Assembly: GCA_012934845.2 (NCBI GenBank)
Contig: WNNJ02000802.1
Span: 1-64,000, forward strand
Direction: 5' to 3'
Length of the DNA stretch: 64,000 bases
DNA from: Pomphorhynchus laevis
Taxonomy: Eukaryota; Acanthocephala; Palaeacanthocephala; Echinorhynchida; Pomphorhynchidae
The notes under the pieces were generated by a model. The model was given only the letters and a program-made list of their open reading frames with translations, was not told the DNA's origin and did not search any database. The first letter of the stretch is position 1; the number at the start of each line of letters is the position of its first letter. A program made the translations under genes and the position numbers. Below are positions 1-11,486 of the stretch, in pieces.

Positions 1-941
1 ACTACTTATAATCATTTTTTTGTTGCTATCTTTTCCATTGTCATAACATTCGACTTAAATGTTATGCCCAAGCATGAACATACAATAAGTGTCGATCTCC
101 ATTTCTCCAAGACCGATATTCGTTTCTCGTATTTTTTAATTTTGCAATGCTCATTGTATTTGAAAAATAATGAAACGGATATCGAGAAGCTATATTTTAT
201 GACTCATCAAACACGGTATAATGTGGTATTTGAATACTAGTTGCTAGTCTTGGTCAATAGATAAATAGGTAATTGTTTGCCAAATACTCACGATCACACT
301 AAATTCGTCGATAACTACTTATATTAGATTTTATAATGAGGAAAATAGCAGCAGCTATCAACAAAAAATAATAATCTTGAGCCTGGAAATCTAGAAAAAT
401 AAATATATTTTTTTATTCCCACAATTTCCTCAAATGAACGAAAAATATCGAATTATTTTTAACAAATGTAAAAATTAAATTGTAAAATTAAACACAACAC
501 TAAAATTAAATCCAACAAAATCCCATTGATAAATGCGAGATTTCCGTGAAATTAATCTCGGGACTTGTAGTAGGAATAAGCAGTTAAAATCATGAAAACT
601 CGGGATCCCGGGCAAGACACCATTGTTGACACTACAAGAATGCTGTTGAATTAAATTTGGGACAAATGCTCGCGTGGCCAGTGTACTCATTGCTTACTTG
701 AGAAATACGGAAGCAGCAACCACATTAACCACCATTATGGATGATACTTGTAAATGCATTAGTTATTTGTGCGTAAACATACAAATACATGCAAAATATC
801 GAATACAAGAGCATTACGAAATCGATCGAATAAGTGATTAATTCAACAAATGAAATGAACATAAGAATTTACTTCCTCAATAATATGCAAATGAAGGTTC
901 AATGTCAATTATAAAGTCTAAAAGATTGGATTTTGATTTCC
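1..941. other. AT-rich DNA, no gene recognised
   Basis: No domain or splice-supported exon was seen. A 71-codon open frame on the minus strand (475-690) has no recognisable motif and is probably chance. Confidence 0.5.
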
Positions 942-1270
942 TGTGATAGGCTGAAAACTTCCTGTAATTTATTTTCCGAATTATCTCGTTGGACAACTGG
1001 TGCGGTAATGAAACCGATTATATTTTTAACTTTTTGTCATCTACGTGTTCTGTTCTAGATTATTTGATTAAAGTACTTGATTTTGTGTACTGATTGTCAT
1101 TTGACTCTCATTTCAATTAAATATTATGAAATTTGAAGTTGCTTTTTCATTTAAGGTGATATTATTATACATCACTGCAAACAGAATGTACGCTGTTATA
1201 AAATTCACTCAATTAATAATTATTTGAGCTGGATCAAACGAAAGAATAAATTACTTTTGATATTTCGCTA
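942..1270. repeat. Relic of the MITE family at 1545-1665
   Basis: Positions 942-995 repeat the interior of the MITE at 1545-1665 (TGTGATAGGCTGAAAACTTC and CCGAATTATCTCGT are shared). A lone half of its terminal repeat (GATATTTCGCTAAC) lies near 1259-1272. It looks like a second copy torn apart by later insertions. Confidence 0.5.
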
Positions 1271-1399
1271 ACTAAATAAATAAATAAAGACTATTAAATA
1301 CACCAAAATATAGCATGCAAGAATAAAAAAGGTAGGTCACAACCAACTCAGAAAAAACGACAGAATTTTCCTTCGTTTTTTCATCTTCCCTTTTTCTTT

Positions 1400-1541
1400 A
1401 TGGCCTCAGGTCCAGTGGGATCTGAGCCCCCCCCAACCGATCCAACACGCCGCCTTCCGACTGAACCACCCGGGGTCTTTCACCCCCCGAAGAATCCAAT
1501 CGGCGCGGACTATGCTTGGTAAACGAGAGACGAGGAGCTTA
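1400..1541 (-). mobile_element. 3' end fragment of LINE-A
   Basis: The reverse complement matches the last ~140 bp of the LINE-A copy at 3241-6575. Shared landmarks are GGTGGTTCAG-like, GGATTGGCTGGAGG-like and GGACCTGAGGCC-like blocks. Only the C-terminal codons and the 3' end are present, as expected for strong 5' truncation. The same 3' end recurs at 6958-7100 (-) and 43521-43700 (+). Confidence 0.75.
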
Positions 1542-1544
1542 AGA

Positions 1545-1665
1545 ATATTTCGCTAACTTCTCTGTTAGCATGTTAGCATCATGTGATAGGCTGAAAACTT
1601 CCTAAAATAGATCTTCCGAATTATCTCGTCGGTAAAAAAATGCTAACAGTAGTTAGCGAAATATC
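1545..1665. mobile_element. MITE, 121 bp, with 26-bp imperfect terminal inverted repeats
   Basis: The left end reads ATATTTCGCTAAC...TGTTAGCAT and the right end is its reverse complement (ATGCTAACA...GTTAGCGAAATAT), with a few mismatches between. No coding capacity. It abuts the LINE-A fragment at 1400-1541. Superfamily not assigned; target duplication not clear. Confidence 0.6.
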
Positions 1666-2099
1666 AAATTCTTCTTTCCTTTGGTCCATATCTAATAATT
1701 ATTTTTAAATAATGTATCAGTATCAACTATTTAAATTCACTCAATTTTTATTCCATAGTTAATACAGGCATTAATACATAGTTAATACACACATGACTAC
1801 TTCTAAACTCTTAATTATTCATATCTATCAGATTTCCGCAAGTAATCAGGTTGGCTTAGTGCATTCTGATTACTCCTGTTAGAATATCGATATGGTGTGT
1901 AATATTATATCATACAAAAAGCTTTTATGTCAAATTTTAAGTCTCATCATATAAGCAAACTCCATTGATATGTTGTATAGAATAATTATTTCAAACTCAA
2001 CCTATTACCTGGGGTCATTTGAATACTTTAGATAATATTATTTATTTTATCACGGCAGTTCACGAAATTTTTCTCCCTCAAGACTTTTCGCCTTCAGAA

Positions 2100-2131
2100 C
2101 TGAATAAGCCGGAAAGCGAAACGTCTGAAGA
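2100..2131 (+). ncRNA. Hammerhead-like core motif
   Basis: CTGAATA (core, one base off CTGANGA), then a short AGC/AGC-type hairpin with a GGAA loop, then GAAAC (2118-2122) and GTC. The order is that of a canonical hammerhead. Stem I is only weakly supported (TTCA upstream, TGAA downstream). Probably a degenerate ribozyme in an unidentified repeat; could be chance. Confidence 0.3.
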
Positions 2132-2171
2132 GAAAAACTTCATATAATGCGTGATTAAATAAAGATTATTG

Positions 2172-2266
2172 TATATATTATTACAGGAACTAAGAAGAAA
2201 ATATCCTTGGGATATTTTACTATAATATAAAGGATATTTTCTTCTTCGTTCCTGTAATAATATATA
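2172..2266. repeat. Near-perfect palindrome, 37-bp arms
   Basis: The arms at 2172-2208 and 2230-2266 are complementary at 36 of 37 positions, with a 21-nt loop. It lies between two hammerhead-like motifs (2100-2131 and 2385-2414). No coding content. Confidence 0.8.
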
Positions 2267-2384
2267 TTTGAAATGGAAGAAGATTGTGGGTTTAGTATTT
2301 ATTATCAAAGATTATTGTAATCTGGTTTGTTTTATTAAATTAAATTATATATAGTAAAAGTTACGAACAAAAATGCAAAATAGA

Positions 2385-2414
2385 TTAAGACGTTTCGACC
2401 GAGGCCTTCTTCAA
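2385..2414 (-). ncRNA. Hammerhead-like core motif
   Basis: On the minus strand: TTGAAGA (2408-2414), an AGGCC/GGTC stem with a TC loop, then GAAAC (2392-2396) and GTC. The core differs from CTGANGA at the first base. The order and stem II geometry fit a minimal hammerhead as known from Penelope-like elements. No dimer partner seen. Confidence 0.35.
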
Positions 2415-3240
2415 TCGAGAAACACGGCAAACAGAACAATTAATAAACATAAATAATTAAAAAATTAACCAGGATCTTTAAAATAATTATCAGGATTACA
2501 TCCGTAGTCTTCTTCACTATGTAACTGTTCCGTACCTTAGCTTCAAAACGTAGCCGATCTTGTTCACTATTTAATTTACAAAGTGTAATGGCATACATAA
2601 TACAGTCCATTGCATTATGACTAAGCGCACGTGATACGGTACCATCAGACTCATTTTTGGCTCGAAAAATTTGACCTGCGTATGTTTAACCGCCGAGCTA
2701 GCCCTAAGTTGGTTTGATTAACGTATTATTTTTTGCATAAGAAATTAGATCAACTAACTGTGGTCTTTCGAAATAATAAAAGTCCGCGTTTGTGCAAACA
2801 ACAAAAAACATTTCAATTCCAGTATTTGTAGACTGTCAGCGCTTCAGACAGTCAACACAAGAATTTTGACTTTCAAAGAAAACAAAAAGATTTCAATGTC
2901 ATTCAATAACTTCTCACGAATTCTTCGTCACAACCAGGTATTCCTCCATTCCAGGAAGTGAGGTAAGTACTGCTTTATTTTCTAACTCACAAACTGCACT
3001 GATGGAACTTCCCCCAGCAAAGAAATTTCATAACTTAATTACCATCAAATTTTCGTCTCCAATGGAGAAACAAAAAATTTTACCTGTATGTTTCGAAGTT
3101 TCACCGATTTTTACAAGAATGGAGTTTTATTAAACTCGATTAAATATTATGAAGCCTAGGTAAGAGTATCGTTTACCCCCTCATACATCGCTTCTGAATA
3201 CATAAATTACTTCAATACTAATCCCTCTCAGTTTGGTTTA
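2415..3240. other. No gene recognised
   Basis: No recognisable domain, repeat or splice-supported exon. The LINE-A reading frame begins to be recognisable at about 3241. Confidence 0.5.
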
Positions 3241-3249
3241 ATTTATTTT

Positions 3250-3720
3250 TAACCTATTCAAGCGTCAATCAAAAAAAAATTCCCCTTGACCTTGACAGAG
3301 ACGGCTTTCAAACTCTGGAGAAGATTTATCAGATAACCAACATACGTTTTTTAAATCGTAAAAATGGTTTTCCCCTACAAATTGCATTCTGTTCCACCTA
3401 GGTGGAAAACGCCGAGTGCATCTCAAGATCCGGCTGTAAACCATTTCTGGGCCACAACCACATATTTTCACTCGTAAGCACAGATGACCTGATCTACCCC
3501 ACTGTAATAACTGCCACAATTGGGGACACTAGGGGTCAGATTGCCACACCTCTCAGTCTTGTGGGGTCTGTGGTTTAACATATTCACACATGAAAGGGAA
3601 GTTCAACAACCCCCCAACACTGCTCGAATTGTGGGGGCGACCATCCGACGGCATGGTCTCGTAAGTGCCGTGTCTTTTAAGACTATATGAAGAGGCACTG
3701 CACTCTCTCGATTAACACCA
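3250..3720 (+). pseudogene. LINE-A ORF1 C-terminal region with CCHC zinc knuckles
   Basis: In one plus-strand frame around 3495-3690, cysteine-histidine knuckles appear in the order usual for LINE gag-like proteins: CNNCHNWGH...C, then SCGVCG..., then NCSNCGGDHPTAWSRKC-like. Such knuckles bind the element RNA in the ribonucleoprotein. Stops interrupt the frame (for example within the first knuckle), so no protein is made. A sister copy of this region is at 9540-9995. Confidence 0.6.
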
Positions 3721-4119
3721 CTTCGAAGTTCGCAGATGCAAGCAAATCCTACATCACTGAAGCTAGAAAAAGCTGTCCGACTGGACATTATTCGTTTGAT
3801 CTATGCGAAAAATCAAGCCTCCTTAAAGAATATGGAAGACTTGATTAAACATTTATTTAGCGTGTTGTGTGGCAGGCCAAAGATCTCCACTACTTCAGCC
3901 CCGAATTCAAAGAAAATAGGTGTCTCAGCTCATATCCAGCCGTTCACCCGCCTCTCCAAAAAAGGGAGATATTGGAAAGTGGTGGACAGTAAGGGAATGC
4001 AGAAAATGACCGTGAGCAAATGATTCCCTCTGTTGAGGCTGGAAGTGGAAAGGGCAACCTTCCCGTCTCTGGTTCTGACTAGGGAGAAGGCTTTCCGACT
4101 CCGGTTCACTATCGCGATG

Positions 4120-4692
4120 GGAAGTAATCGCGAACCGTTTTCACTGAATATCCTTCAGTGGAATTCAGGAGGTGCTTCCGCCTTTATACTTCTATCTGGT
4201 AGAGATGCAGATGTAATAGTCCATCAGGAGACGCGCTCTATACGCATCCCCTAGGACATTACTTGATTTATTCCTAAGCACATAACCTCTCACTTTACTC
4301 CGTAAATAGCCCTTCCTCACTCATCTTCATTTCAAGGTCTTTTAACCCTTGTAAAGAGTTACTTAAGATCATCCCTCTTACTAAAATATTCTTGCCCAGC
4401 CCTATCTTGTCTAGCGATTTCACTTTGTAAGAACTGTAAATGTATCAGCATGGCTAATGTCTATATCCGGCCAAGAGAAATTCACAAGAACCGTGACTTC
4501 CTGGATCGTATGTTAGGTAGCGGCTATGACATGCAACTTGGTGACTTCAACGACATAACTGGTCGCTGGATTAATGCAGCACTCCGCAGAGCCAGGAACG
4601 ACCATCTTATTCACAAACCCCCATCCCCTACCTTTCATTGCACTACAACTAATTCACTTCTCGACATACTACTGCTTCATAAGATATATTAG
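4120..4692 (+). pseudogene. LINE-A endonuclease (APE-type) remnant
   Basis: An open piece starting near 4130 reads LNILQWNSGG and, further on, DADVIVHQETR, the usual start of LINE endonucleases. A second piece (4450-4692) carries LGDFNDITGRW, equivalent to the GDFNAH motif, and NSLLDILLL, equivalent to the S-x-LD-L-x-L motif. The enzyme nicks target DNA for target-primed reverse transcription. Stops and lost sequence between the pieces make it nonfunctional. Confidence 0.65.
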
Positions 4693-5479
4693 TTAAAACT
4701 CATATGTACTGAGCAGTCGCGTCAACAACTTACCACTTCGCACGACCTACTTCGTTGGCGGTTAGAGGAATATACATTGCTTAGAAGGAGATTCCACTTT
4801 GATCTAATCAGAGTGACCTGCTTCCAGGCTGCTATCCAACTCTTCCCTGTTGTAGGTAATGCGAATCTGACCCGATTTAATAACTAACTCTCTTCGCAAG
4901 CTAGTACGATACTTACGACTACCTATAAAGGTCGCTTATACAGTCCCACTCCAACAAAACTCAAGGTACTAGCCAAAATGCTACATCTTCCTAATCTGTC
5001 TATTTCTGGTAGACAGGCCCTCTCGAATGAATACTGGAACACTAGATATAGACTTCAGCTGAGTAGAGATAGGGCGATCATTGCTCGTCTTAACTCTTCA
5101 CGGTCTTCCTTTTCGAGATATTCAACAAAGAGAAGTTTGTCTGCTGGAAGCAGAGGGCATTTGGTAGGATAGGTAGTATAGGCCTTGCTAAAATTTTGGA
5201 AGAGTCACTATCCTTGCATAACTATGGAGTCACTCAATCTCCCCAACCAATCCCGACTTGGGTGACTTCAGGAGCAGGGATCTATCTGTTACGATATTCT
5301 TAACGTCTGGAAGCCACTCCTGGGCACCTATAAATCCATCACCCACTCTCTTCTCGTGTTTGTCAGCTTTTGACAGCCCACTAAAGAGGAGAAGTGGCCA
5401 TCACGATGCTTTTAGCCTCACCGTCCGATGTAGCCAACATCTACATCAGCCGTAGAATATTTTTACCTAAGAGAAAATC

Positions 5480-6120
5480 GGTTTCATGTCCCAAAGACCT
5501 GCGGCCCATTTTGATTCAAAATTCCCTCATCTCCATCTATGAAAAAGCGTTTGCGCGTAGAATCCGCGATCATTTATGTAGGCGTAATTTGATCCCACCG
5601 AGTTTTCATGGGTTTGTCAAAGGGCGCTCGGACCATTCAACAATTGGTGAAGTGCATCAGTCTTGTCAGGATAATAGTCATCAGCTTGATGTGGTTGTTT
5701 TCTTGATATTTCAGCTGCATTTGACTAGATCTCCATTCCTTCCCTTATCTTCTCTCTCAGATCCCTCGTGTTGCCTGCGAGAATTGATAACAGGGTGGAA
5801 ATTTTGCTATACACCAAGCGTTTCTATTATGAAGACGACCCTGATGCGCGTCAGTTCTACCCTATTACAGGTGTGCCTCAAGGCTCCCTACTTTCTCCTA
5901 TCTTGTACCTTGCTGCCTCCATTGTTATATTCTTGGCATTTTATTGTGATCAACATCTTGTGGTATATGCTGATGATACCACATCCCTATTCTCTGGACG
6001 CAGATACAAAGATGTAGTCTCGGGCATCGGTCGATTCTTTTTAAGATTAAAAAACAGTTATCCCCATCCAATCTTATTCTAAACTCTGAAAAATCGCAGG
6101 TAGTTGTCTTTCATGGCGCC
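5480..6120 (+). pseudogene. LINE-A reverse transcriptase remnant
   Basis: Two overlapping open pieces (5394-6017, 5768-6082) hold successive RT blocks: LRPILIQNSLISIYEKAFA (block 1-2), FHGFVKGRSDHST (block 2a), GVPQGSLLSPILY (block 4-5) and VVYADDTTSLFSG (catalytic block; YADD keeps both aspartates). The switch of frame between the blocks shows at least one frameshift. Copy 2 at 6958-8570 carries the same blocks on the other strand. Confidence 0.75.
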
Positions 6121-6184
6121 CCTGCGACAAAGAAAAAATTAAAGAGACTAGCACACTCAACTTTATTTTTCACATTGACTAATC

Positions 6185-6546
6185 AACCACTCCCTACCTT
6201 CACAAGTTGAGTAAAATACCTGGGGTTCACTGTTACGGTGAACTGGTCGGCGAAAGCTGACCTGGATAGACTTAAACGTATCCTGAAGAAAGCTAGGTGG
6301 GCCCTGAAACGGGCTCAGCATCTGTCGTTGAATGGGAAAACCCAAGTGCGCCTCTGGGGTACTTGGGCTATCTCGGGATTAGTCTTCTTTTCAAGAGGAC
6401 GTCCCCCAGAGCAAAGACTAAGGTTTCTCAAGCTCCTCATCTCGAGATTACCGAGCATAATCCGCCTTGATTGGATTCTTCGGAGGGTGAAAGACCCTGG
6501 GTGGTTCAGTTGGAAAGCGGCCTGTTGGATTGGCTGGAGGCCTTAG
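6185..6546 (+). pseudogene. LINE-A C-terminal region
   Basis: Reads KYLGFTV (RT thumb block) then NWSAKADLDRLKRILKKA and LNGKTQVRLWGTWAISG to the 3' end of the element at about 6575. The same peptide is found in the inverted copy (7020-7205, minus). No known enzymatic motif was recognised after the RT. Confidence 0.6.
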
Positions 6547-6575
6547 ATCTATGTTGACCTGAGGCCGTGAGACTG

Positions 6576-6957
6576 TGAAAACTACTATCAACTAGTCTAA
6601 CTTTCTTTGTTCTTTTATGTTTTATTTTTAAAAACTTTTTTAGTTGTTATATAGTTATTTAACAAAATCTTTATTATTATACAATTAAATGGTAAGGGAT
6701 ACCATTTAATTTTATTTTCATTATACATATTATTATCAGTAGTTGTGCTTACTTTAATCGCCTCTATAGAGAAATTCGTCGCACAGCTCTAAATTGTGTA
6801 CTAAGCATTTCTCTTTTGTATTCACGTCGTAAAAGTAATAATAAGGAATTTCTTAAATAAATAACTAACAACCACTAGAAATACGAATAGAGACATTAGA
6901 AAAAACAACTGCAGTTCAGATAAGACACTCATAACAGAATTAAGTCTTCATAATGAT
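6576..6957. other. Spacer between two tail-to-tail LINE-A copies
   Basis: AT-rich, no gene. It separates the 3' ends of LINE-A copy 1 (plus) and copy 2 (minus). Confidence 0.6.
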
Positions 6958-8570
6958 GTCTCGGCCTCAGGTCCAGCGGGATCTAAGCCCTTCAGCCAAT
7001 CCAACACGCCGCTCTTCGACTAAACCACCCGGGGTCTATCACCCCCCCCCCGAAGAGTCCAATTAAGGCGGACTATGCTCGATAATCGCGAGATGAGGAG
7101 CTTGAGAAACCTTAGTCTTTGCTCTGGAGGACGTCTTCTCGAAAAGAAGACTAATCCCGAGATAGCCCAAGTACCCCATAGGCGCACTTGGGTTTTCCCA
7201 TTCAACGACAGATGCTGAGCCCGTTTCAGGGCCCACCTAGCTTTCTTCAGGATACGTTTAAGTCTATCCAGATCAGCTTTCGCCGACTAGTTCACCGTAA
7301 CAGTGAACCCCAGGTAATTTACTCAACTTGTGAAGGGAGGGAGTGGTTGATTAGTCAATGTGAAAAATAAAGTTGAGTGTGCTAGTCTCTTTAATTTTTT
7401 CTTTGTCGCAGGGGCGCCATGAAAGACAACTACCTGCGATTTGGATGAATTTAAAATAAGATTGGATTGGGTCAGCTGGTCCCTTAATCTTAAAAAGAAA
7501 CGGCTGATGTCCGAGGCGACATCTATTCACCTCCTGCGTTCAGAGAACAGGGCCGTGGTATCATTAAAGTATACTACTAGATGCTGATCACGTTTAAAAT
7601 TCTTGAATATTTCAATGGAGGCAGCAAGATATAAGATAGGAGAAAGTAGGGATCCTTGAGGCCCACCCGTAATAGGGTAGAACTGACGCGCATCAGGGTC
7701 GTATTCATAGTAGAACCGCTTGGTATACTGTAATATCTCCATCCTATTAACAATTCTCGCAGGCAACCCGAGGGACCTGAGAGAGGAGATAACAAAGGGA
7801 ATGGAAATGCGGTCAACTGGACCGATCGTCCTTTGACAAACCCATGAAAACTCGGTGGGATCAAGTTATGCCTACAAATGATCGTGGATTATACGCGCAA
7901 ACGCTTTTTCGAAGATGAAGATGAGGGAGTTTTGAATTGAAATGGAACGCAGCTCTTTAGGACATAAAACCGAACTACGCTTTGGTAAAAAAATTCTACG
8001 ACTTATATTGATGCCGGCTACATCGGATGGTGAGGCTAAAAGCATTGTGACGGCCACTTCTCTTCTTTGATCGGCTGTCAAAAGCTGACAGACCCGGGAA
8101 GATAGTGGAGCGACGGATTTAGAGGTGCCCGGAAGTAGCCCCAAGGAGTTAAGGATATCTGTAACAGATAAGTCCCTGCTCCTGAAGTCACCCCAAGGCG
8201 GGATTGGTTAAAGTGATTGAATGGCTCCATAATTATGTAGGGATAGTGACTCCTTCAGAACATTATCAAGGCCTATACTATCAATCAAGCTTAAAGCTCT
8301 ATCCTTCCAACAGACAAACTTCTCCTTCTTGAATATCTTCCAGAAGGAAGACTGAGAAGGGTTAAGGTGAGTAATGCTTGCCTTATCCGTGCTCAACTAT
8401 AACCTATATCTAGTGCTCCAGTATTCATTCAAGAGGACCTGCATGGCTGAAAAAGAGACATTGAGAAGGTGTAGCATTTTAGCCAGAACCTTGAGTTTTC
8501 TTCTTAGAACGGGTGGCTCTCTTTGAAGAGGTAAAAATCGTCGATGGAGGAGAACGGGACTCCTCAAATT
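6958..8570 (-). mobile_element. LINE-A copy 2, inverted, 5'-truncated and decayed
   Basis: On the minus strand the element runs from about 8570 down to 6958. It repeats LINE-A copy 1 with high similarity: LNGKTQVRLWGTWAISG, the RT blocks FHGFVKGRS and YYEYDPDARQFYPITG, and the upstream part of ORF2. It lacks ORF1 and the endonuclease start. Several frameshifts and stops are visible. The catalytic block reads VVYFNDTT, so the aspartate pair is damaged. Confidence 0.8.
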
Positions 8571-8589
8571 TCGCTATCAGATGATTCGT

Positions 8590-9500
8590 TAAGGCCGAAT
8601 CTCGTCCTTGTCACCCTGCGACTATTCGCAAAATGACTTCCTATTTCAGTCATTGCTCTTTTGAACTGCTTATTTGTCGTTCTTCTAACCCGATCACTCT
8701 AGATCTCGCCATTGTATACCGTCCTGGTTCATCAGCTCCGTAGCATGGTTTGCCTCAAATCTATTTGACCGTTCATTTCGCGTCTGTTCTAATTCACCAT
8801 CATCCCCTCCCATCCTTATTTTTTGCGGGGGTCCCACAAGGTTCAGTCCTAGCTTCCCTGCTTTTCTCTCTTCTGCTTGACGATCTCTCTCCGCTTATCA
8901 AACCTTTTTCCTTTAACGTCATGCAATACGCCAATGACATCCTCATCTATGCTCAGGCACCCACCCATCGCATACACGATATTGACATTTCTTCTATCTA
9001 CAAATGTCTCTTCCATTTTCATATCGTTTGAAACCCCGACAAGTCCAAAATTAAGTGGATCCTCTACCGTCAATCTAACCAATCTTCCCCTCATGTATCT
9101 TTTTGCCTCATCACCATTTTGATGATCACTTTTCCCTTAAACCTTTTGTCCGTGACAAGATCTGCTCGTTTAATTTTATTCTCCGTGGCATACGCCATAT
9201 CCACCCCCTTATCGACTTCCGTTCCTGTATGTCTCTTCTTTCATCGCTTCTCTTCCCAGAAACCGATTACTGCCTCAACCTTTTCACAAATTCTCCAAAA
9301 TTCATTATCCTACCCCTACAACCCATCATCAGCTCCGTCGTTCGAGTGCTCATACGTCTCCGTCGCTTTGACCACACATCCAGATATATTGGCTAACTCT
9401 ACAGGTTTACCATTCACATTAGCATCCAACTCTGCCTTCTCGTAACTTTTTGTCTCATCGTTGTCGGCTGTCCATCATTCATGGGGAGCCGACAACGATC
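8590..9500 (+). mobile_element. CR1-like LINE fragment with internal deletion
   Basis: Starts with an endonuclease piece (SFELLICRSSN, LAIVYRPGS), then jumps directly to the RT block GVPQGSVLASLLFSLLL and QYANDILIYAQ (first catalytic aspartate replaced by N). It continues into the C-terminal region (LKPFVRDKICSFNFILRG, LLFPETDYCLN, LRRFDHTS). The peptide order matches the CR1 copies at 11525-13835, 18576-19258 and 40130-41818. The missing segment between endonuclease and RT block 4 is an internal deletion. Confidence 0.7.
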
Positions 9501-9539
9501 GACGACCACTTCAACAGATTTCTTCGCTGATTTATTAAG

Positions 9540-9995
9540 ATGTTTTCAACAGACATAATTCTGTTGAACTTCGCGAAAACTCTAGGATCCAACTACAGGA
9601 TCTCATTTACGACTGCTTATTTGACTAAAGAGTATTTTAAATTTGCAGATTGTACTTTAAAAGATGTTGTAAGTATATCATTTAAGCCTATACTGGCTAC
9701 AATAAAAATAACAAACGTGCTAAGCACCCTTGAAAATATAGATTTACTGGATCTACCAAAGAAGTATGAACTCTCTAATATTCGATTTATTAGTTGAAGG
9801 AACACTACCCCTGTTCAGTGGCATTTGCTTAAACGTATGAAGACAATTCCAGATTCCTGACAAATTCCAGATGAAAACATTTTATGGGTTGCAATTTACG
9901 ATTTACCTTCATTAGTTCGGACAACATGACCTACCCCGCACTACAACCAGTGCTACAGCTGGGGGCACTAGGGTTCAACCTGTAAGAGTGTGACT
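9540..9995 (+). pseudogene. LINE-A-type ORF1 fragment with a CCHC knuckle
   Basis: An open piece (9540-9797) is followed after stops by YNQCYSWGH...GSTCKS around 9935-9985. This matches the knuckle at about 3500-3550 in LINE-A copy 1 both in spacing and in flanking DNA (a CACTA-GGGT block follows the GGGG in both). It gives an ORF1 segment upstream of the knuckles that copy 1 shows poorly. It directly follows the CR1 fragment, so one element was broken into the other. Confidence 0.5.
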
Positions 9996-11145
9996 GTTTT
10001 TTATTTTCTCTATATCTGTTTATTATTAGTTGTATTATGCCTTTTAGTAAAAGAATCCATTATTAGAACTTGAAAGAATAAATTGCACAAACTTTGATCT
10101 CTCTATTTCACATACAAGCTCATTATGCTTTGACATTTTCTTTTTTTGTGATATTGAAGCGCTAATTCGGTCTATCGAATGACATTTGAAGTCGCGTACA
10201 CATTAAAGATGCATATATCAAAAGAGTTCACTCCGTGAGGTCACCAATTAAGCCGTTCACACGACATCTAATCTACTACCACTATTATGCAGTTGTTTGA
10301 TTGATGTGATAAAACATTATTCGTAAATGGCGATGTAGGCTCGACTTGGAATACATAATCAAATTTTTGTGAGAATTTTAACGATGGTATCGCGAATGCA
10401 ATTGTGTATGAGCGTTAACAACCGTCTGGACAAGAGTCAGCATGCGATACAGTTACTTTGGTCTCATAAATATTGTTTGTGTGCATCTTCTCTGAGAAAT
10501 CGGTAACGAGCAGCAACGGCTTCACTGTTTTTAGTACGTATATTCCAATATACGACGGACGTGTTATCAGCACGTGCTAACGTAATGCTTTGTTGTGATA
10601 ATAATATTAATCTGAGTAATTTTATTTGATCCCGCAACCGCTACGAGCAATTGGGATATAAGAATCTACATACAAAAAAAATAAAGTAATTAAAAAATAT
10701 AGATTACTGATGTATGTCATCTCACAATCTCATTTATTTGCAACAAGGTAGCACGTGCAGCAGTTCACCGCAAGGTACAATACAAAATCTATAGACACAA
10801 TATGTCGAACGTTGGTGACAATACAATTAGAATAAAATATTGGATGAACACCTTGTAACGACAATTGAATTACGCATGATCGCGTCTTTATCGTTCCAAA
10901 TCGTCATAAATAAGATTTATCAATTGCAATTATCGTATATCTTGCCATGTAGCAATGTGGGCTACAAATGTAGGATTATCCTTAACTCACAGTGATTATT
11001 TCATTTGTAATGACAATGGAGGTTCATTTAATATGGAAGCAAACGTTGAGGACGAAACCTTAATAGACAATGCAAAATATTTTCAGAAACGATTATTTTA
11101 TACTATATATACGCTTTAAATTCGTAGTTGTAAGATCTTGCCATA
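9996..11145. other. No gene recognised
   Basis: Unique-looking AT-rich sequence without recognisable domain or repeat. Confidence 0.45.
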
Positions 11146-11151
11146 TTGCAG

Positions 11152-11346
11152 ATAATCCATAACTTATTATGGGATGCATCATTAAATGAAAAAGCTTTTA
11201 AGCAACATCGTAAGTTGCCGAAAATAATAACTGAGCCGGATTGGCAAGATATGCCACTTTACATCACACCCATTCTAGATAATCGGAGAAAGTCCAGTAG
11301 AAATTATATCTTACACCTAAATAACAAAATTGAGACAATATTTTGG
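11152..11346 (+). other. Exon-like open frame, unidentified
   Basis: A 65-codon stretch follows a plausible 3' splice site (TTGCCATATTGCAG) and ends near a GTAGAT donor or, in frame, at TAG. The peptide (contains EKAFKQHRKLPKII and PDWQDMPLYITPILD) has the composition of a real protein but I recognise no domain. No partner exon was found. It may be a host exon, an old element remnant or chance. Confidence 0.2.
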
Positions 11347-11426
11347 TAGATCCCCATTAAAAGTTAATATGTCTTTGATAATTTGGCACCTGCTCAAAAT
11401 TTTATGACCTTGATATTATCAAGATT

Positions 11427-11486
11427 TACTTACAACTAACGACTACTTACAACTAACGCGAACTACTTACAACTAACGACTTACAG
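11427..11486. repeat. Short tandem repeat of ACTTACAACTAACG
   Basis: Three imperfect copies of ACTTACAACTAACG lie directly before the 5' end of the CR1-like element at 11525. Confidence 0.6.

Larger units (their letters stand above)
3241..6575 (+). mobile_element. LINE-A copy 1 (APE-type non-LTR retrotransposon), decayed
   Basis: The order of parts is that of a two-ORF LINE: the C-terminal part of a gag-like ORF1 with CCHC knuckles, an apurinic-type endonuclease, a reverse transcriptase, a C-terminal region and a short 3' end. The frame is broken by many stops and shifts, and parts are missing. The 3' end (CTGGAGGCC...ACCTGAGGCC) is shared by fragments at 1400-1541, 6958 onwards and 43521-43700. 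The CCHC ORF1 suggests the I/Jockey group, but I could not fix the clade. The 5' end is not defined. Confidence 0.8.

Noticed and set aside
475-690. Minus-strand 71-codon frame as a host exon
   Set aside because: No domain, no convincing splice sites at both ends and no partner exon.
3265-3788. Minus-strand reading frames opposite LINE-A ORF1 (cysteine-rich)
   Set aside because: They are antisense shadows of the zinc-knuckle frame on the plus strand.
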